Assembly: GCF_030065535.1 (NCBI RefSeq) | Contig: NZ_JASJND010000006.1 | Span: forward strand, 248,001-312,000 | Origin: Microbacterium dauci | GTDB taxonomy: Bacteria > Actinomycetota > Actinomycetes > Actinomycetales > Microbacteriaceae | Reading direction: 5' to 3' | DNA length: 64,000 nt | In this document: positions 1-7,536 of the stretch, in pieces | How the letters are laid out: each line of letters opens with the position of its first letter | Numbering within the stretch: position 1 is the first letter of the stretch | Position numbers and translations under genes: made by a program | The notes under the pieces: model-generated | The model's input: only the letters and a program-made list of their open reading frames with translations | The model's database searches: none | What the model was told of the DNA's origin: nothing

Positions 1-2
1 CG

Positions 3-1484
3 GTCATGGTCGAGGCGCTGTGGGAGGCAGGGGTCCCGCGCGACGTGCTGCGACTCGTGCAGGTGTCGGAGCGCGACCTCGGTGCGCGGCTCATCTCGCA
101 CCCCGCCGTCGAACGGGTTGTGCTGACCGGGTCGTACGAGACCGCCGAATTGTTCCGCTCGTTCCGGCCTGACCTGCCCCTGCTGGCCGAGACCAGCGGC
201 AAGAACGCGGTCATCGTGACGCCCTCTGCCGACCTCGACCTCGCCGCGAAGGACGTGGCGTTCTCGGCGTTCGGGCATGCCGGCCAGAAGTGCTCCGCGG
301 CATCGCTCGTCATCCTCGTCGGCTCGGTCGCCACGAGCCGCCGCTTCCGCGCCCAGCTCATCGACGCGGTCACGTCGCTCGAGGTCGGCCTCCCGTGGGA
401 GCCCGCGTCGCGCATCGGGCCGCTCATCGAACCCGCGGCCGGCAAGCTGTTGCGCGCACTCACGACGCTCGAGCCGGGGCAGCGGTGGGTCGTCGAGCCG
501 CGCAGGCTCGACGACGAGGGCGCACGGTGGACGCCCGGCATCCGCGACGGCGTGCAGGCGGGGAGCGAGTTCCACCTGACCGAGTACTTCGGCCCGGTGC
601 TCGGCATCATGACCGCGGCGACCCTGGACGAGGCGATCGCGCTCGTGAACCGCATCGACTACGGCCTCACCTCGGGGCTGCACGCCCTCGACCCCGACGA
701 GATCCAGACCTGGCTCGCCGGTGTCGAGGCCGGCAACGCCTACGTGAACCGTGGGACGACCGGTGCGATCGTGCAGCGCCAGCCGTTCGGCGGCTGGAAG
801 AAGTCGGTCGTCGGCCCCACGACGAAGGCCGGCGGACCGCACTACCTCTTCGGCTTCGGTTCGTGGGCGGATGCCGCGCCCGCGGCGCGCGTCCGCACCG
901 ACGCCTTCGGCGACGCGGCGCTCGCCGCCGTCGCGCCGGACCGCCGCGCGTGGCTTGCGGCAGCGCTCACGAGCGACCGCGCCGCGTGGCACACGACCTT
1001 CGGGACGGCACAGGACGTCACGGGGCTCGCCGTCGAGCAGAACGTCCTCCGGTACGCACCCGTACCCGTCACCGTGCGTGTCGAGGACGCCGACGAGGCG
1101 GCACTCGTCCGCGTCGTCGCGGCCGGTCGACTCGCGGCATCCGAGGTGACCGTCAGCACAACGACCCCGCCGACCGCTGCGGTCCGCGCGTGGCTCGACG
1201 GCGTCGGCGTCCGCTCGCACGTCGAAGACGATGACGCGTGGGCGCGGCGAGCCCGCGCGCTCGCGCGCACGGGAGGACGCGTGCGTCTGCTCGGCGGCAC
1301 GCTCGCGGACGTCACGGTGCTCTCCGACGCGTCGCCGTCGCTCGCGGTCTACGTCGGTGACGTCGTCAGCGCCGGCGAGGTCGAGCTGCTGACGTTCCTG
1401 CGCGAGCAGGCGGTCTCGATCACGGCGCACCGCTTCGGCACGCCGCGGCAGTACGAGGTGCCGGCGGCGACCGCCGGGCACTGA
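3..1484 (+). CDS. putA: Bifunctional proline dehydrogenase/P5C dehydrogenase PutA, C-terminal aldehyde dehydrogenase part (5' end outside window)
   Basis: The frame is open to the window edge, so the first visible ATG (position 6) is not the true start. What remains is the aldehyde dehydrogenase module that oxidises L-glutamate-5-semialdehyde to glutamate with NAD+. Counting from that ATG, the activating Glu lies in LLAETSGKNA (E62) and the catalytic Cys in GQKCSAAS (C96). The motif PFGGWKKS and a sequence after about residue 290 beyond the ALDH core fit the C-terminal tail of long PutA proteins better than a stand-alone enzyme. The proline dehydrogenase half would be upstream. A monofunctional PruA-type enzyme is the alternative. 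No terminator is obvious before the next gene. Confidence 0.85.
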   Translation, partial: VMVEALWEAGVPRDVLRLVQVSERDLGARLISHPAVERVVLTGSYETAELFRSFRPDLPLLAETSGKNAVIVTPSADLDLAAKDVAFSAFGHAGQKCSAASLVILVGSVATSRRFRAQLIDAVTSLEVGLPWEPASRIGPLIEPAAGKLLRALTTLEPGQRWVVEPRRLDDEGARWTPGIRDGVQAGSEFHLTEYFGPVLGIMTAATLDEAIALVNRIDYGLTSGLHALDPDEIQTWLAGVEAGNAYVNRGTTGAIVQRQPFGGWKKSVVGPTTKAGGPHYLFGFGSWADAAPAARVRTDAFGDAALAAVAPDRRAWLAAALTSDRAAWHTTFGTAQDVTGLAVEQNVLRYAPVPVTVRVEDADEAALVRVVAAGRLAASEVTVSTTTPPTAAVRAWLDGVGVRSHVEDDDAWARRARALARTGGRVRLLGGTLADVTVLSDASPSLAVYVGDVVSAGEVELLTFLREQAVSITAHRFGTPRQYEVPAATAGH

Positions 1485-1545
1485 CGGGATCCGGGCCGAG
1501 CACGCGAACTACGATCGAAGGACACCCCCTCCCGGAAGGTTCGCT

Positions 1546-2826
1546 GTGCCCGTCGACTCCCTCGCCCACGCCACCGATCTCGCGGATTTCGTCGCCGCGT
1601 CGCCCTCGAGCTTTCACGCGGCGGCTGAGGTCGCGCGCCGCCTGCGCGAGGTGGGCTTCGTCGAGCTGTCCGAGCAGGACGCCTGGCCGGCACAGCCCGG
1701 CGGCACGTTCTTCGTCGTCCGAGACGGTGCGGTGCTGGCGTGGGTCGTGCCGACGGATGCCGGGCCCTCGACCGGCGTCCACATCTTCGGCGCCCATAGC
1801 GACTCGCCCGCGTTCAAGCTGAAGCCGCGTCCCACGACCGGCTCGCTCGGCTGGCTGCAGGCCGGCGTCGAGGTGTACGGCGGGCCGCTGCTGAACTCGT
1901 GGCTCGACCGCGAGCTGCGCCTCGCCGGGCGGCTCGTGCTCGACGACGGCACGCAGGTGCTCGCCGCCACCGGGCCGCTGCTGCGTCTGCCGCAGCTCGC
2001 GATCCATCTCGACCGCGAGGCGAACGACGGCCTCGCGCTCGACCGCCAGCGGCAGACGCAACCGGTGTGGGGCCTCGGCGAGGCCGACTCCGCCGACCTC
2101 CTGGCTGAGCTCGCCTCGACTGCCGGAGTGGATGCCGCCCGCATCCGCGGCTACGACATCGTCACGGCCGACGCCGCGCGCGGCGCGGTCTTCGGGAAGG
2201 ACGACGTGTTCTTCGCATCCGGTCGCCTCGACGACCTGGCATCCGTGCACGCCGGCGTCGTCGCGCTCGAGCGCGCCGCCGACGGCTTCGACGCCGAGCG
2301 CATCGCCATGCTCGCGGTCTTCGACCACGAAGAGGTCGGCTCGGCCACTCGCTCGGGCGCAGCAGGACCATTCCTCTCGGACGTGCTCGAGCGCGTGCAG
2401 GGCTCGCTCGGGGCCGACCGCGAGCAGCAGCTGCGCGCCCTGGCATCGTCGTGGTGCGTCTCGAGCGACGTCGGCCACGCCGTGCACCCGAACTTCGCCG
2501 AGAAGCACGACCCGGTCGTGCAGCCGCGCCTCGGCGCGGGACCCATCCTCAAGATCAACGCGAACCAGCGCTACGCGACCGACGCCGTCGGCGCCGCTGC
2601 GTGGAACGGCTGGTGCGCGGCCGCCGGCGTCGGCAGCCAGGAGTTCGTCTCGAACAACGCGGTGCCGTGCGGATCGACGATCGGCCCGATCACCGCGACG
2701 CGCCTCGGTATCGCGACGGTCGATGTCGGCATCCCGATCCTCTCGATGCACTCGGCTCGCGAACTCGCCGGCGTGAGCGACCTCGCCGACCTCGCCTCCG
2801 TCGCGGAGACCTTCTTCACCGCCTGA
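1546..2826 (+). CDS. M18 family aminopeptidase (aspartyl aminopeptidase type)
   Basis: A 426-residue cytosolic zinc metallopeptidase that removes N-terminal (often acidic) residues from peptides. Zinc-site motifs of the M18 family are visible: GAHSDSPAFKLKP (His84, Asp86), FDHEEVGS near residue 259 (catalytic Glu pair) and a C-terminal SMHSARE near residue 400 supplying the last His. Length is normal for M18. The start is GTG with a GGAAGG ribosome site 7 nt upstream. It is a single gene 61 bp after putA, and a strong hairpin follows its stop. Substrate preference cannot be read from sequence. Confidence 0.93.
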   Translation: MPVDSLAHATDLADFVAASPSSFHAAAEVARRLREVGFVELSEQDAWPAQPGGTFFVVRDGAVLAWVVPTDAGPSTGVHIFGAHSDSPAFKLKPRPTTGSLGWLQAGVEVYGGPLLNSWLDRELRLAGRLVLDDGTQVLAATGPLLRLPQLAIHLDREANDGLALDRQRQTQPVWGLGEADSADLLAELASTAGVDAARIRGYDIVTADAARGAVFGKDDVFFASGRLDDLASVHAGVVALERAADGFDAERIAMLAVFDHEEVGSATRSGAAGPFLSDVLERVQGSLGADREQQLRALASSWCVSSDVGHAVHPNFAEKHDPVVQPRLGAGPILKINANQRYATDAVGAAAWNGWCAAAGVGSQEFVSNNAVPCGSTIGPITATRLGIATVDVGIPILSMHSARELAGVSDLADLASVAETFFTA

Positions 2827-2833
2827 GCGGAAA

Positions 2834-2876
2834 CGACGAAGCCGCGGCCGACATGATGTCGACCGCGGCTTCGTCG
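2834..2876. terminator. Bidirectional terminator hairpin
   Basis: Perfect 14-bp inverted repeat CGACGAAGCCGCGG / CCGCGGCTTCGTCG, with a further 5-bp stem (CGACA/TGTCG) inside the loop. It lies between the convergent M18 peptidase and transglycosylase-like genes. Confidence 0.8.
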
Positions 2877-2888
2877 CGTATCAGGGGA

Positions 2889-3905
2889 TCAGTACCAGCC
2901 GACGGACTGCGAGTGGCCCCACGCGCCGCACGGGCTGCCGTAGCGGCCGTCGATGTAGCCGAGGCCCCAGGCGATCTGCGTGGCGGGGTTGGTCTGCCAG
3001 TCGGAGCCGGCCGTCGACATCTTGCTGCCGGGGAGGGCCTGCGGAATGCCGTAGGCGCCGCTGGAGGGGTTCGAGGCCTGGTAGTTCCAGCCCGACTCCT
3101 TGTTCCAGAGCGAGACGAGGCAGCTGAACTGGTCGTCGCCCCAGCCGTAGTTGCCGAGCATGGCGCGGGCGGTCGCCTGCGCGTCAGCCGCGGACGTGCC
3201 GCTCGCGGCGACACCAGAGGTGGGCACCGAGACCGACGCCTCGACCTCGGCGGCAGCCTCGGCCTCGGCCTCAGCTGCAGCCTCTGCGGCGGCGGCTTCT
3301 TCCGCGGCCTTGCGCTCGGCTTCGGCCTTCGCCTTGGCCTTCGCTTCGGCCTTGCGCTTGGCCTCGGCCTTGCGCTCCTTCTCCTTCTCGATCGCGGCGT
3401 CGAGCTGACCGCGCAGGGCGCTGGTCTCCTCGGTGACCTCGGCGGTCTCGGCGACGACGTCTTCGGTCGCGCCCTGGATGTCGAGGAGCGGAATCTGCTC
3501 GACGGTCTCGAGGTGGTCGATCGCGTCTTCGAGGTCGGAGGTGTCGACGACCGTGTCGTCGGTGCCGATCTCGAGCTTCGAGACCGCGATGTCGCTCGTC
3601 ACGTGGCCGGATGCCGCGATCGCGGCTTCCGCCTTGGCGATGGCCGTCTCGATGTCGGCGGAGGTGTCACTCGCGACGCCGCCGAACGTCCGCGGCATGG
3701 AGGTGCTGAACGATGCGAGTGCGTACGTCAGCTCGGTGTCGGTGCCCTGCGAGGCCGACGGGGCCGGCGCCATCGCGGTCGCGCTCGCGGCGATCGCCAG
3801 CGAGGCGGTGATCGTCGAAGCGACGAGGAACGGACGGCGGCGAAGGCGGCGTCCGGCGGCGCGGGTCGTGCGGCGGGCAGGGGTGAAATTCGAGTCAGTA
3901 GGCAT
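2889..3905 (-). CDS. Secreted lytic-transglycosylase-like cell wall protein with Ala/Glu/Lys coiled-coil linker
   Basis: 338 residues from the ATG at 3905 (MPTDSNF); an upstream in-frame ATG at 3974 would add 23 unlikely residues. A twin-Arg-rich, then hydrophobic N-terminus (about residues 18-48) looks like a signal peptide or anchor. The middle (about 140-215) is an extremely Ala/Glu/Lys-rich helix, probably coiled coil. The last ~85 residues form a transglycosylase/aggregation-promoting-factor-like domain (NYGWGDDQFSCLVSLW, KESGWNYQASN, AYGIPQALPG, QIAWGLGYI) with the likely catalytic Glu in NKESGW. It should cleave or remodel peptidoglycan outside the membrane. A CGTTAC direct repeat lies about 100 bp upstream. 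Exact enzymatic activity is inferred from the fold only. Confidence 0.82.
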   Translation of the reverse strand: MPTDSNFTPARRTTRAAGRRLRRRPFLVASTITASLAIAASATAMAPAPSASQGTDTELTYALASFSTSMPRTFGGVASDTSADIETAIAKAEAAIAASGHVTSDIAVSKLEIGTDDTVVDTSDLEDAIDHLETVEQIPLLDIQGATEDVVAETAEVTEETSALRGQLDAAIEKEKERKAEAKRKAEAKAKAKAEAERKAAEEAAAAEAAAEAEAEAAAEVEASVSVPTSGVAASGTSAADAQATARAMLGNYGWGDDQFSCLVSLWNKESGWNYQASNPSSGAYGIPQALPGSKMSTAGSDWQTNPATQIAWGLGYIDGRYGSPCGAWGHSQSVGWY

Positions 3906-4004
3906 GCAGAGTGGAGCGTTTCGTATCGGGAAAGCACGTCGGAATCGACGTGTGCGCCCGTTCGGGTCGGACACAAGTCAGCGAGTCTGGCCCACGTTTC
4001 TGAG

Positions 4005-4021
4005 CGTTACCCGAACGTTAC
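4005..4021 (-). promoter_or_regulatory. Tandem CGTTAC direct repeat, candidate activator site
   Basis: CGTTAC occurs at 4005-4010 and 4016-4021, exactly 11 bp apart (one helical turn); on the minus strand it reads GTAACG-N5-GTAACG. It sits about 100 bp upstream of the cell-wall gene start. Direct repeats of this kind suit a response regulator dimer; an MtrA-like regulator is a guess. Confidence 0.4.
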
Positions 4022-4154
4022 CTGGATGACACTTCGGTCAAGCCGTCGAGAAAAGGCCTGATCCGGGGCTCCCGCCCCCTCGCCGACGGGGCTGGACCGC
4101 CCGTGCTCCTAGGATGAGGCGGACGCGCACCGCGCGGCGAAGGAGGCTCGGGCC

Positions 4155-4709
4155 ATGGCGGCAGAACGCACGACGTGGGTGCTCGTCGACGGCGAGAACA
4201 TCGACGCGACGCTCGGCGGATCGATCCTCGGGCGGCGCCCGCAGCCCGACGAGCGACCCCGCTGGGACCGCATCCTCACGTACCTCGCCGACGAGTGGAA
4301 CCAGGAGACCCGCGGGCTCTTCTTCCTCAACGCGTCGACGAATCTCCCGATGTCATTCGTGCAGGCACTGCTCGCGATGGGCTACCAGCCGGTGCCGCTG
4401 TCGGGCGACGCTGACGAGAAGGTCGTCGACATCGCCATCCAGCGCACGCTCCGCGCGCTGCAGGAGCGCGGCGGCGACGTCGTCCTCCTCAGCCACGACG
4501 GCGACTTCGTCGACGACCTCGGCCGCCTCGCCGACGGACGGCGCCTCGCAGTCCTCGCGTTCGAGGAGTTCCGGAACGCCGGCTTCGCGCAGATCCCCGG
4601 CATCCACTTCTTCGACCTCGAATACGACGCAGGCGCCTTCGACGCGCAGCTGCCGCGCGTTCGGATCATCCCGATCGAGGAGTTCGACCCGCTGCAGTTC
4701 CTTCGCTGA
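4155..4709 (+). CDS. NYN domain (PIN-like) putative RNase
   Basis: A 184-residue soluble protein. The NYN fold is shown by the acidic motifs VLVDGENID (D12), GDADEKVVD (D87, D92) and LLSHDGDF (113-118), which together form the usual metal-binding site of PIN/NYN nucleases. The family acts on RNA, often in decay or quality control, but the substrate here is unknown. GAAGGAGG 9-16 nt upstream of the ATG gives a strong ribosome site. A TAGGAT -10-like box lies at 4109-4114. It is a single gene ending 33 bp before a convergent lactonase gene. Confidence 0.85.
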   Translation: MAAERTTWVLVDGENIDATLGGSILGRRPQPDERPRWDRILTYLADEWNQETRGLFFLNASTNLPMSFVQALLAMGYQPVPLSGDADEKVVDIAIQRTLRALQERGGDVVLLSHDGDFVDDLGRLADGRRLAVLAFEEFRNAGFAQIPGIHFFDLEYDAGAFDAQLPRVRIIPIEEFDPLQFLR

Positions 4710-4742
4710 GCGGATGCCGCGGCCCCCGCTCGGGTGCGGCGT

Positions 4743-5774
4743 TCAGACGAAGCGGACCCAGTTCGCGCCGCGCCCGGTCTCTGCCTGGTGCGACAGGGTG
4801 AGCTCGGCGCCGTCGACGGCGTAGAGCGAGACCGTGGTGGAGCGCTCGCCCGCGGCGAGGAGCACGCGGCCGTCGCCGCTCAGCGCGAACCCGCGCGGCT
4901 GCGGCTCGGTCACCGTGTACGCGTCGGGAGCCGACACACTGCCGTCCGCGGCGAGCGGCACCGCCGCGAGCGTCGACGCGGTGCGCTCCGACGCCCACAC
5001 GACACCATCGCCCAGGTGCAGGTCGGCGCCCCAGACGTAGTGGTGCTCCAGTGGCTTCTCGTCGATCACACTGTGACCGAGGCCGGCGGCGGGATCGTGC
5101 GCGGGTGCGAAGTCCCGATAGGTGAGCAGGCCGCTCTCGGCGTCGCGGTCGAAGTGCAGGACCTCCGCCGAGAATTCGGTCAGGACGTACGCCGCGCCGC
5201 GGCTGTCGTCGAGCGCGATGTGCCGCGGGCCGCTGCCGGTCGGCGCAGGAACGACCGCAGGCTCGAGCGGCGTGAGCGCGAGGTCGTCGCCGAGGGCGTA
5301 CTGCGCGACGAGGTCGGCCTCGAGCGACACGAAGTACGCGAAGCGGCCGTCGTCGCTCGCGAGCACCGAGTGCAGGCGCGGGAAGCGCACCTCGGCGATA
5401 GGTGCCGAGACGACGCCATCGTCGACGGATGCCACGATCCCGTAGCCGCCGGAGTAGGCGGCGCCGAGCAGCGCCGAGCCGTCACGCGTGAGCGCGAGGT
5501 AGTTCATGGCGCCGTCGGGGAGGTCGACGCGCGAGTGTTCCGTGAGCTCGCCGGTCTCGCGGTCGAGCGTCAGGGTGAGGATGCCGGGTTCGGCATGCGT
5601 GGCATCCGCCTTCACCGAGGCGTAGACGAATCCGCGCGCGGCATCGACGGCGAAGTTCGAGCAGCCGGTGATCCTCGCGGTGACGGCGAGCCGCTCCAGG
5701 GTGCCGTCCGCGATGCGGAACGTGCTGATCGAGGAGTCACCGGAGTTGGCCACAAGGGCGAGCGAGGAGGGCAT
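4743..5774 (-). CDS. Lactonase family beta-propeller protein (6-phosphogluconolactonase type)
   Basis: 343 residues from the ATG at 5774. Repeated blade motifs (LVANSGDSSISTF, GSGPRHIALD, NYLALTRDGSALL, FALSGDGRVLLAA) match the seven-bladed Pgl/YbhE lactonase family. Members hydrolyse 6-phosphoglucono-1,5-lactone in the oxidative pentose phosphate pathway, but several paralogues have other or unknown lactone substrates, so no symbol is assigned. The start choice is supported by a TACGAT box exactly 6 nt upstream of the ATG (leaderless); the longer ORF beginning at 5807 would start upstream of that promoter. It is divergent from the TauE/SafE unit. Confidence 0.85.
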   Translation of the reverse strand: MPSSLALVANSGDSSISTFRIADGTLERLAVTARITGCSNFAVDAARGFVYASVKADATHAEPGILTLTLDRETGELTEHSRVDLPDGAMNYLALTRDGSALLGAAYSGGYGIVASVDDGVVSAPIAEVRFPRLHSVLASDDGRFAYFVSLEADLVAQYALGDDLALTPLEPAVVPAPTGSGPRHIALDDSRGAAYVLTEFSAEVLHFDRDAESGLLTYRDFAPAHDPAAGLGHSVIDEKPLEHHYVWGADLHLGDGVVWASERTASTLAAVPLAADGSVSAPDAYTVTEPQPRGFALSGDGRVLLAAGERSTTVSLYAVDGAELTLSHQAETGRGANWVRFV

Positions 5775-5780
5775 GCTCCG

Positions 5781-5786
5781 ATCGTA
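5781..5786 (-). promoter_or_regulatory. -10 box (TACGAT) for a leaderless lactonase mRNA
   Basis: On the minus strand TACGAT is followed by 6 nt and then ATG, so the predicted transcript starts at or next to the A of the start codon. Confidence 0.55.
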
Positions 5787-5816
5787 CGGGCGCCGAGGGG
5801 GCGGCATCCGCGAGAG

Positions 5817-5822
5817 TAGGGT
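5817..5822 (+). promoter_or_regulatory. -10 box (TAGGGT) starting transcription at the mini-ORF
   Basis: TAGGGT, then CGAGGG (6 nt), then the ATG at 5829. The transcript would begin on the mini-ORF start codon rather than on the permease gene. Confidence 0.55.
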
Positions 5823-5828
5823 CGAGGG

Positions 5829-5858
5829 ATGACCTTCGTGCTGGACTCCCGTTCGTGA
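5829..5858 (+). CDS. Nine-residue leader ORF in front of the TauE/SafE permease
   Basis: ATG ACC TTC GTG CTG GAC TCC CGT TCG TGA encodes MTFVLDSRS. Its ATG lies 6 nt after a TAGGGT -10 box, the spacing seen at about a dozen other gene starts in this window, so it should be the +1 codon of a leaderless mRNA. Its TGA overlaps the GTG start of the permease (GTGA), so ribosomes ending here are placed to reinitiate. No second ribosome site for the permease is visible. It may work purely as a coupling device or as a regulatory leader. Translation is inferred, not shown. Confidence 0.5.
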   Translation: MTFVLDSRS

Positions 5859-6640
5859 CCGTCGCGCGCACCCCCCGGTTCTACGTCCTCACGGTCGTCA
5901 TCGGTCTGCTCGCGGGACTGCTCTCGGGCATGTTCGGCGTCGGCGGCGGCACGATCATCGTTCCGATGCTCGTCATGCTGCTCGCGTTCGACCAGCGCCT
6001 GGCCGCGGGCACCTCGCTCGCGGCGATCGTCCCCACCGCAGCGGTCGGCGTGGTCTCGTACGCGACGACCGGCTCGGTCGCGTGGATCCCCGCGATCATC
6101 CTCGCGGCGGGCGCCGTTGTGGGTGCGCAGATCGGCACGTGGCTGCTCGCCAAGCTCTCGCAGAACACGATCCGCTGGGGTTTCGTCGTCTTCCTCGTGG
6201 TCGTGATCGTGTTCCTCTTCATCGTCATCCCCTCACGCGATGCGGAAGTGCCGCTGACCTGGCTCACCGGTGGCGGGTTCGTCGTGCTGGGCGTCTTCAC
6301 CGGGATCATGGCGGGTCTGCTCGGCGTGGGCGGCGGCGTCATCGTCGTGCCGGCGCTCATGTTCCTCTTCGGCACGAGCGACCTCGAGGCCAAGGGCACG
6401 TCGCTGCTGATGATGATCCCGACGGCGATTTCGGGCACGATCGGCAACATCCGTCGCGGCAACGTCGACCTCGTCGCCGCCGCGATCATCGGCGTCTCGG
6501 CCTGCACCACGACAGCGCTCGGCGCGTGGATCGCGACCCTGGTCGACCCGTTCACTGCGAACGTCCTCTTCGCCGCGTACCTCACGTTCATCGCCGGGCA
6601 GATGGCGCTGAAGGCCTGGCGCGCGCGTCGCAAGCGCTGA
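5855..6640 (+). CDS. Sulfite exporter TauE/SafE family membrane protein
   Basis: 261 residues with about eight membrane segments in two similar halves. Each half carries the glycine-rich family signature (GLLSGMFGVGGGTIIVP near residue 22; GIMAGLLGVGGGVIVVP near residue 150). The family moves sulfite, sulfoacetate or other small organic anions across the membrane; the substrate is not deducible. The GTG start overlaps the stop of a nine-codon leader ORF (GTGA). No sulfur genes adjoin it. A GC-rich hairpin follows at once. Confidence 0.85.
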   Translation: MTVARTPRFYVLTVVIGLLAGLLSGMFGVGGGTIIVPMLVMLLAFDQRLAAGTSLAAIVPTAAVGVVSYATTGSVAWIPAIILAAGAVVGAQIGTWLLAKLSQNTIRWGFVVFLVVVIVFLFIVIPSRDAEVPLTWLTGGGFVVLGVFTGIMAGLLGVGGGVIVVPALMFLFGTSDLEAKGTSLLMMIPTAISGTIGNIRRGNVDLVAAAIIGVSACTTTALGAWIATLVDPFTANVLFAAYLTFIAGQMALKAWRARRKR

Positions 6641-6641
6641 G

Positions 6642-6668
6642 GCGGGCCGGGCGTCGCCCGCGGCCCGC
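6642..6668 (+). terminator. Terminator hairpin after the TauE/SafE gene
   Basis: GCGGGCC / GGCCCGC arms with a shorter inner GGGC/GCCC stem, directly after the stop codon and directly before the next gene's -10 box. Confidence 0.5.
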
Positions 6669-6671
6669 GGG

Positions 6672-6677
6672 TAGGAT
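6672..6677 (+). promoter_or_regulatory. -10 box (TAGGAT) for leaderless hadA-like mRNA
   Basis: TAGGAT, 6 nt, then the GTG start at 6684. Confidence 0.55.
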
Positions 6678-6683
6678 CATCGG

Positions 6684-7130
6684 GTGCCCGTGAATCCCGA
6701 GTTGCTCGGTCGTGCGTTCCCGCCGACCGCCCCGTACCTCGTCGGACGCGAGAAGGTGCGCGAGTTCGCCCGTGCCGTCTTCGCGACCGACCCGCAGCAC
6801 GTCGACCCGGCCGCAGCGCAGCGGCTCGGCTACACCGACGTCGTCGCCCCGCCGACGTTCGCGATGGTCATCCAAGACCTCACGCTGCAGCAGCTGCTCG
6901 CCGAGCCCGACTCCGGCATCGTCCTCGAACGCCTCGTCCACGCCGAGCAGCGCTTCCGCTACACGCGACCCATCGTCGCGGGTGACGAGCTCACCGGCAC
7001 CCTGACGGTCACCGGCATCCGCGCCTTCGGCAAGGGTGCCATGGTCACGAGCGAAGCCGAGATCACGGATGCCGCGGGCGCCCACGTCGTCACTGCGACG
7101 TCGGTCCTGCTGGTCGGAGGAGACGAATGA
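6684..7130 (+). CDS. FAS1-like/MaoC-type (R)-hydroxyacyl dehydratase subunit, HadA-like
   Basis: A 148-residue single hot-dog protein (GRAFPPTAPYLVGREKVREF, DVVAPPTFAMVIQ, FRYTRPIVAGDELTG) of the UPF0336 type. In mycobacteria the homologous HadA/HadC partner the catalytic HadB to dehydrate 3-hydroxyacyl-ACP; in bacteria without mycolic acids the exact role is unclear. It starts with GTG, 6 nt from TAGGAT, with no ribosome site, which fits leaderless translation. The stop overlaps the next gene (ATGA), so both subunits are co-translated. The pair sits upstream of murB as in other actinobacteria. Confidence 0.85.
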   Translation: MPVNPELLGRAFPPTAPYLVGREKVREFARAVFATDPQHVDPAAAQRLGYTDVVAPPTFAMVIQDLTLQQLLAEPDSGIVLERLVHAEQRFRYTRPIVAGDELTGTLTVTGIRAFGKGAMVTSEAEITDAAGAHVVTATSVLLVGGDE

Positions 7131-7531
7131 GCCTCGAAGTCGGCGCCGTCGTCGCCGAACGCACCGTCCACCTGAGCCGTGAGGACCTCGTCCGTTACGC
7201 GGGCGCCTCGGGCGACTTCAACCCGATCCACTACAACGATGCCGTCGCCGCCCGCGTCGGACTGCCGGGCGTCCTCGCGCACGGCATGCTCACGATGGGG
7301 CTCTCGGTCGAGACCGTCGTCGAGTGGCTCGGCGACTCGGGTCGCATCCTCGAGTACGGCGTCCGCTTCACGCGGCCCGTCGTGGTCGACGCCGAGAACG
7401 GTGCCGACGTCACGGTCGTCGCGAAGGTCGGCGCCGTCGACGACGAGGCGATCCGCCTCGATCTCACCGTCAGCCACGACGACACCACGGTCCTCGGCAA
7501 GGCGCAGGTCCGCGTCCGCGCGGCATCCTGA
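7127..7531 (+). CDS. MaoC family dehydratase, HadB-like catalytic subunit
   Basis: A 134-residue MaoC-type hot-dog protein with the catalytic Asp/His motif DFNPIHYND (about residues 31-39) followed by LPGVLAHGMLTMGL. It would hydrate or dehydrate an enoyl/3-hydroxyacyl thioester as a heterodimer with the upstream subunit, to which it is coupled through an ATGA overlap preceded by GGAGG. Only 5 bp separate its stop from murB. This gene order (hadA-like, hadB-like, murB) is conserved in actinobacteria, in my recollection of Streptomyces. Confidence 0.88.
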   Translation: MSLEVGAVVAERTVHLSREDLVRYAGASGDFNPIHYNDAVAARVGLPGVLAHGMLTMGLSVETVVEWLGDSGRILEYGVRFTRPVVVDAENGADVTVVAKVGAVDDEAIRLDLTVSHDDTTVLGKAQVRVRAAS

Positions 7532-7536
7532 CCTCC

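Noticed and set aside
3..1484. Truncated aldehyde dehydrogenase as a pseudogene
   Set aside because: The reading frame is simply cut by the window edge and has its catalytic residues.
1420..2751. 443-residue minus-strand ORF opposite the M18 aminopeptidase
   Set aside because: It is the antisense shadow of a high-GC gene: low-complexity Arg/Ala/Gly/Val composition and no domain, while the plus strand has clear peptidase motifs.
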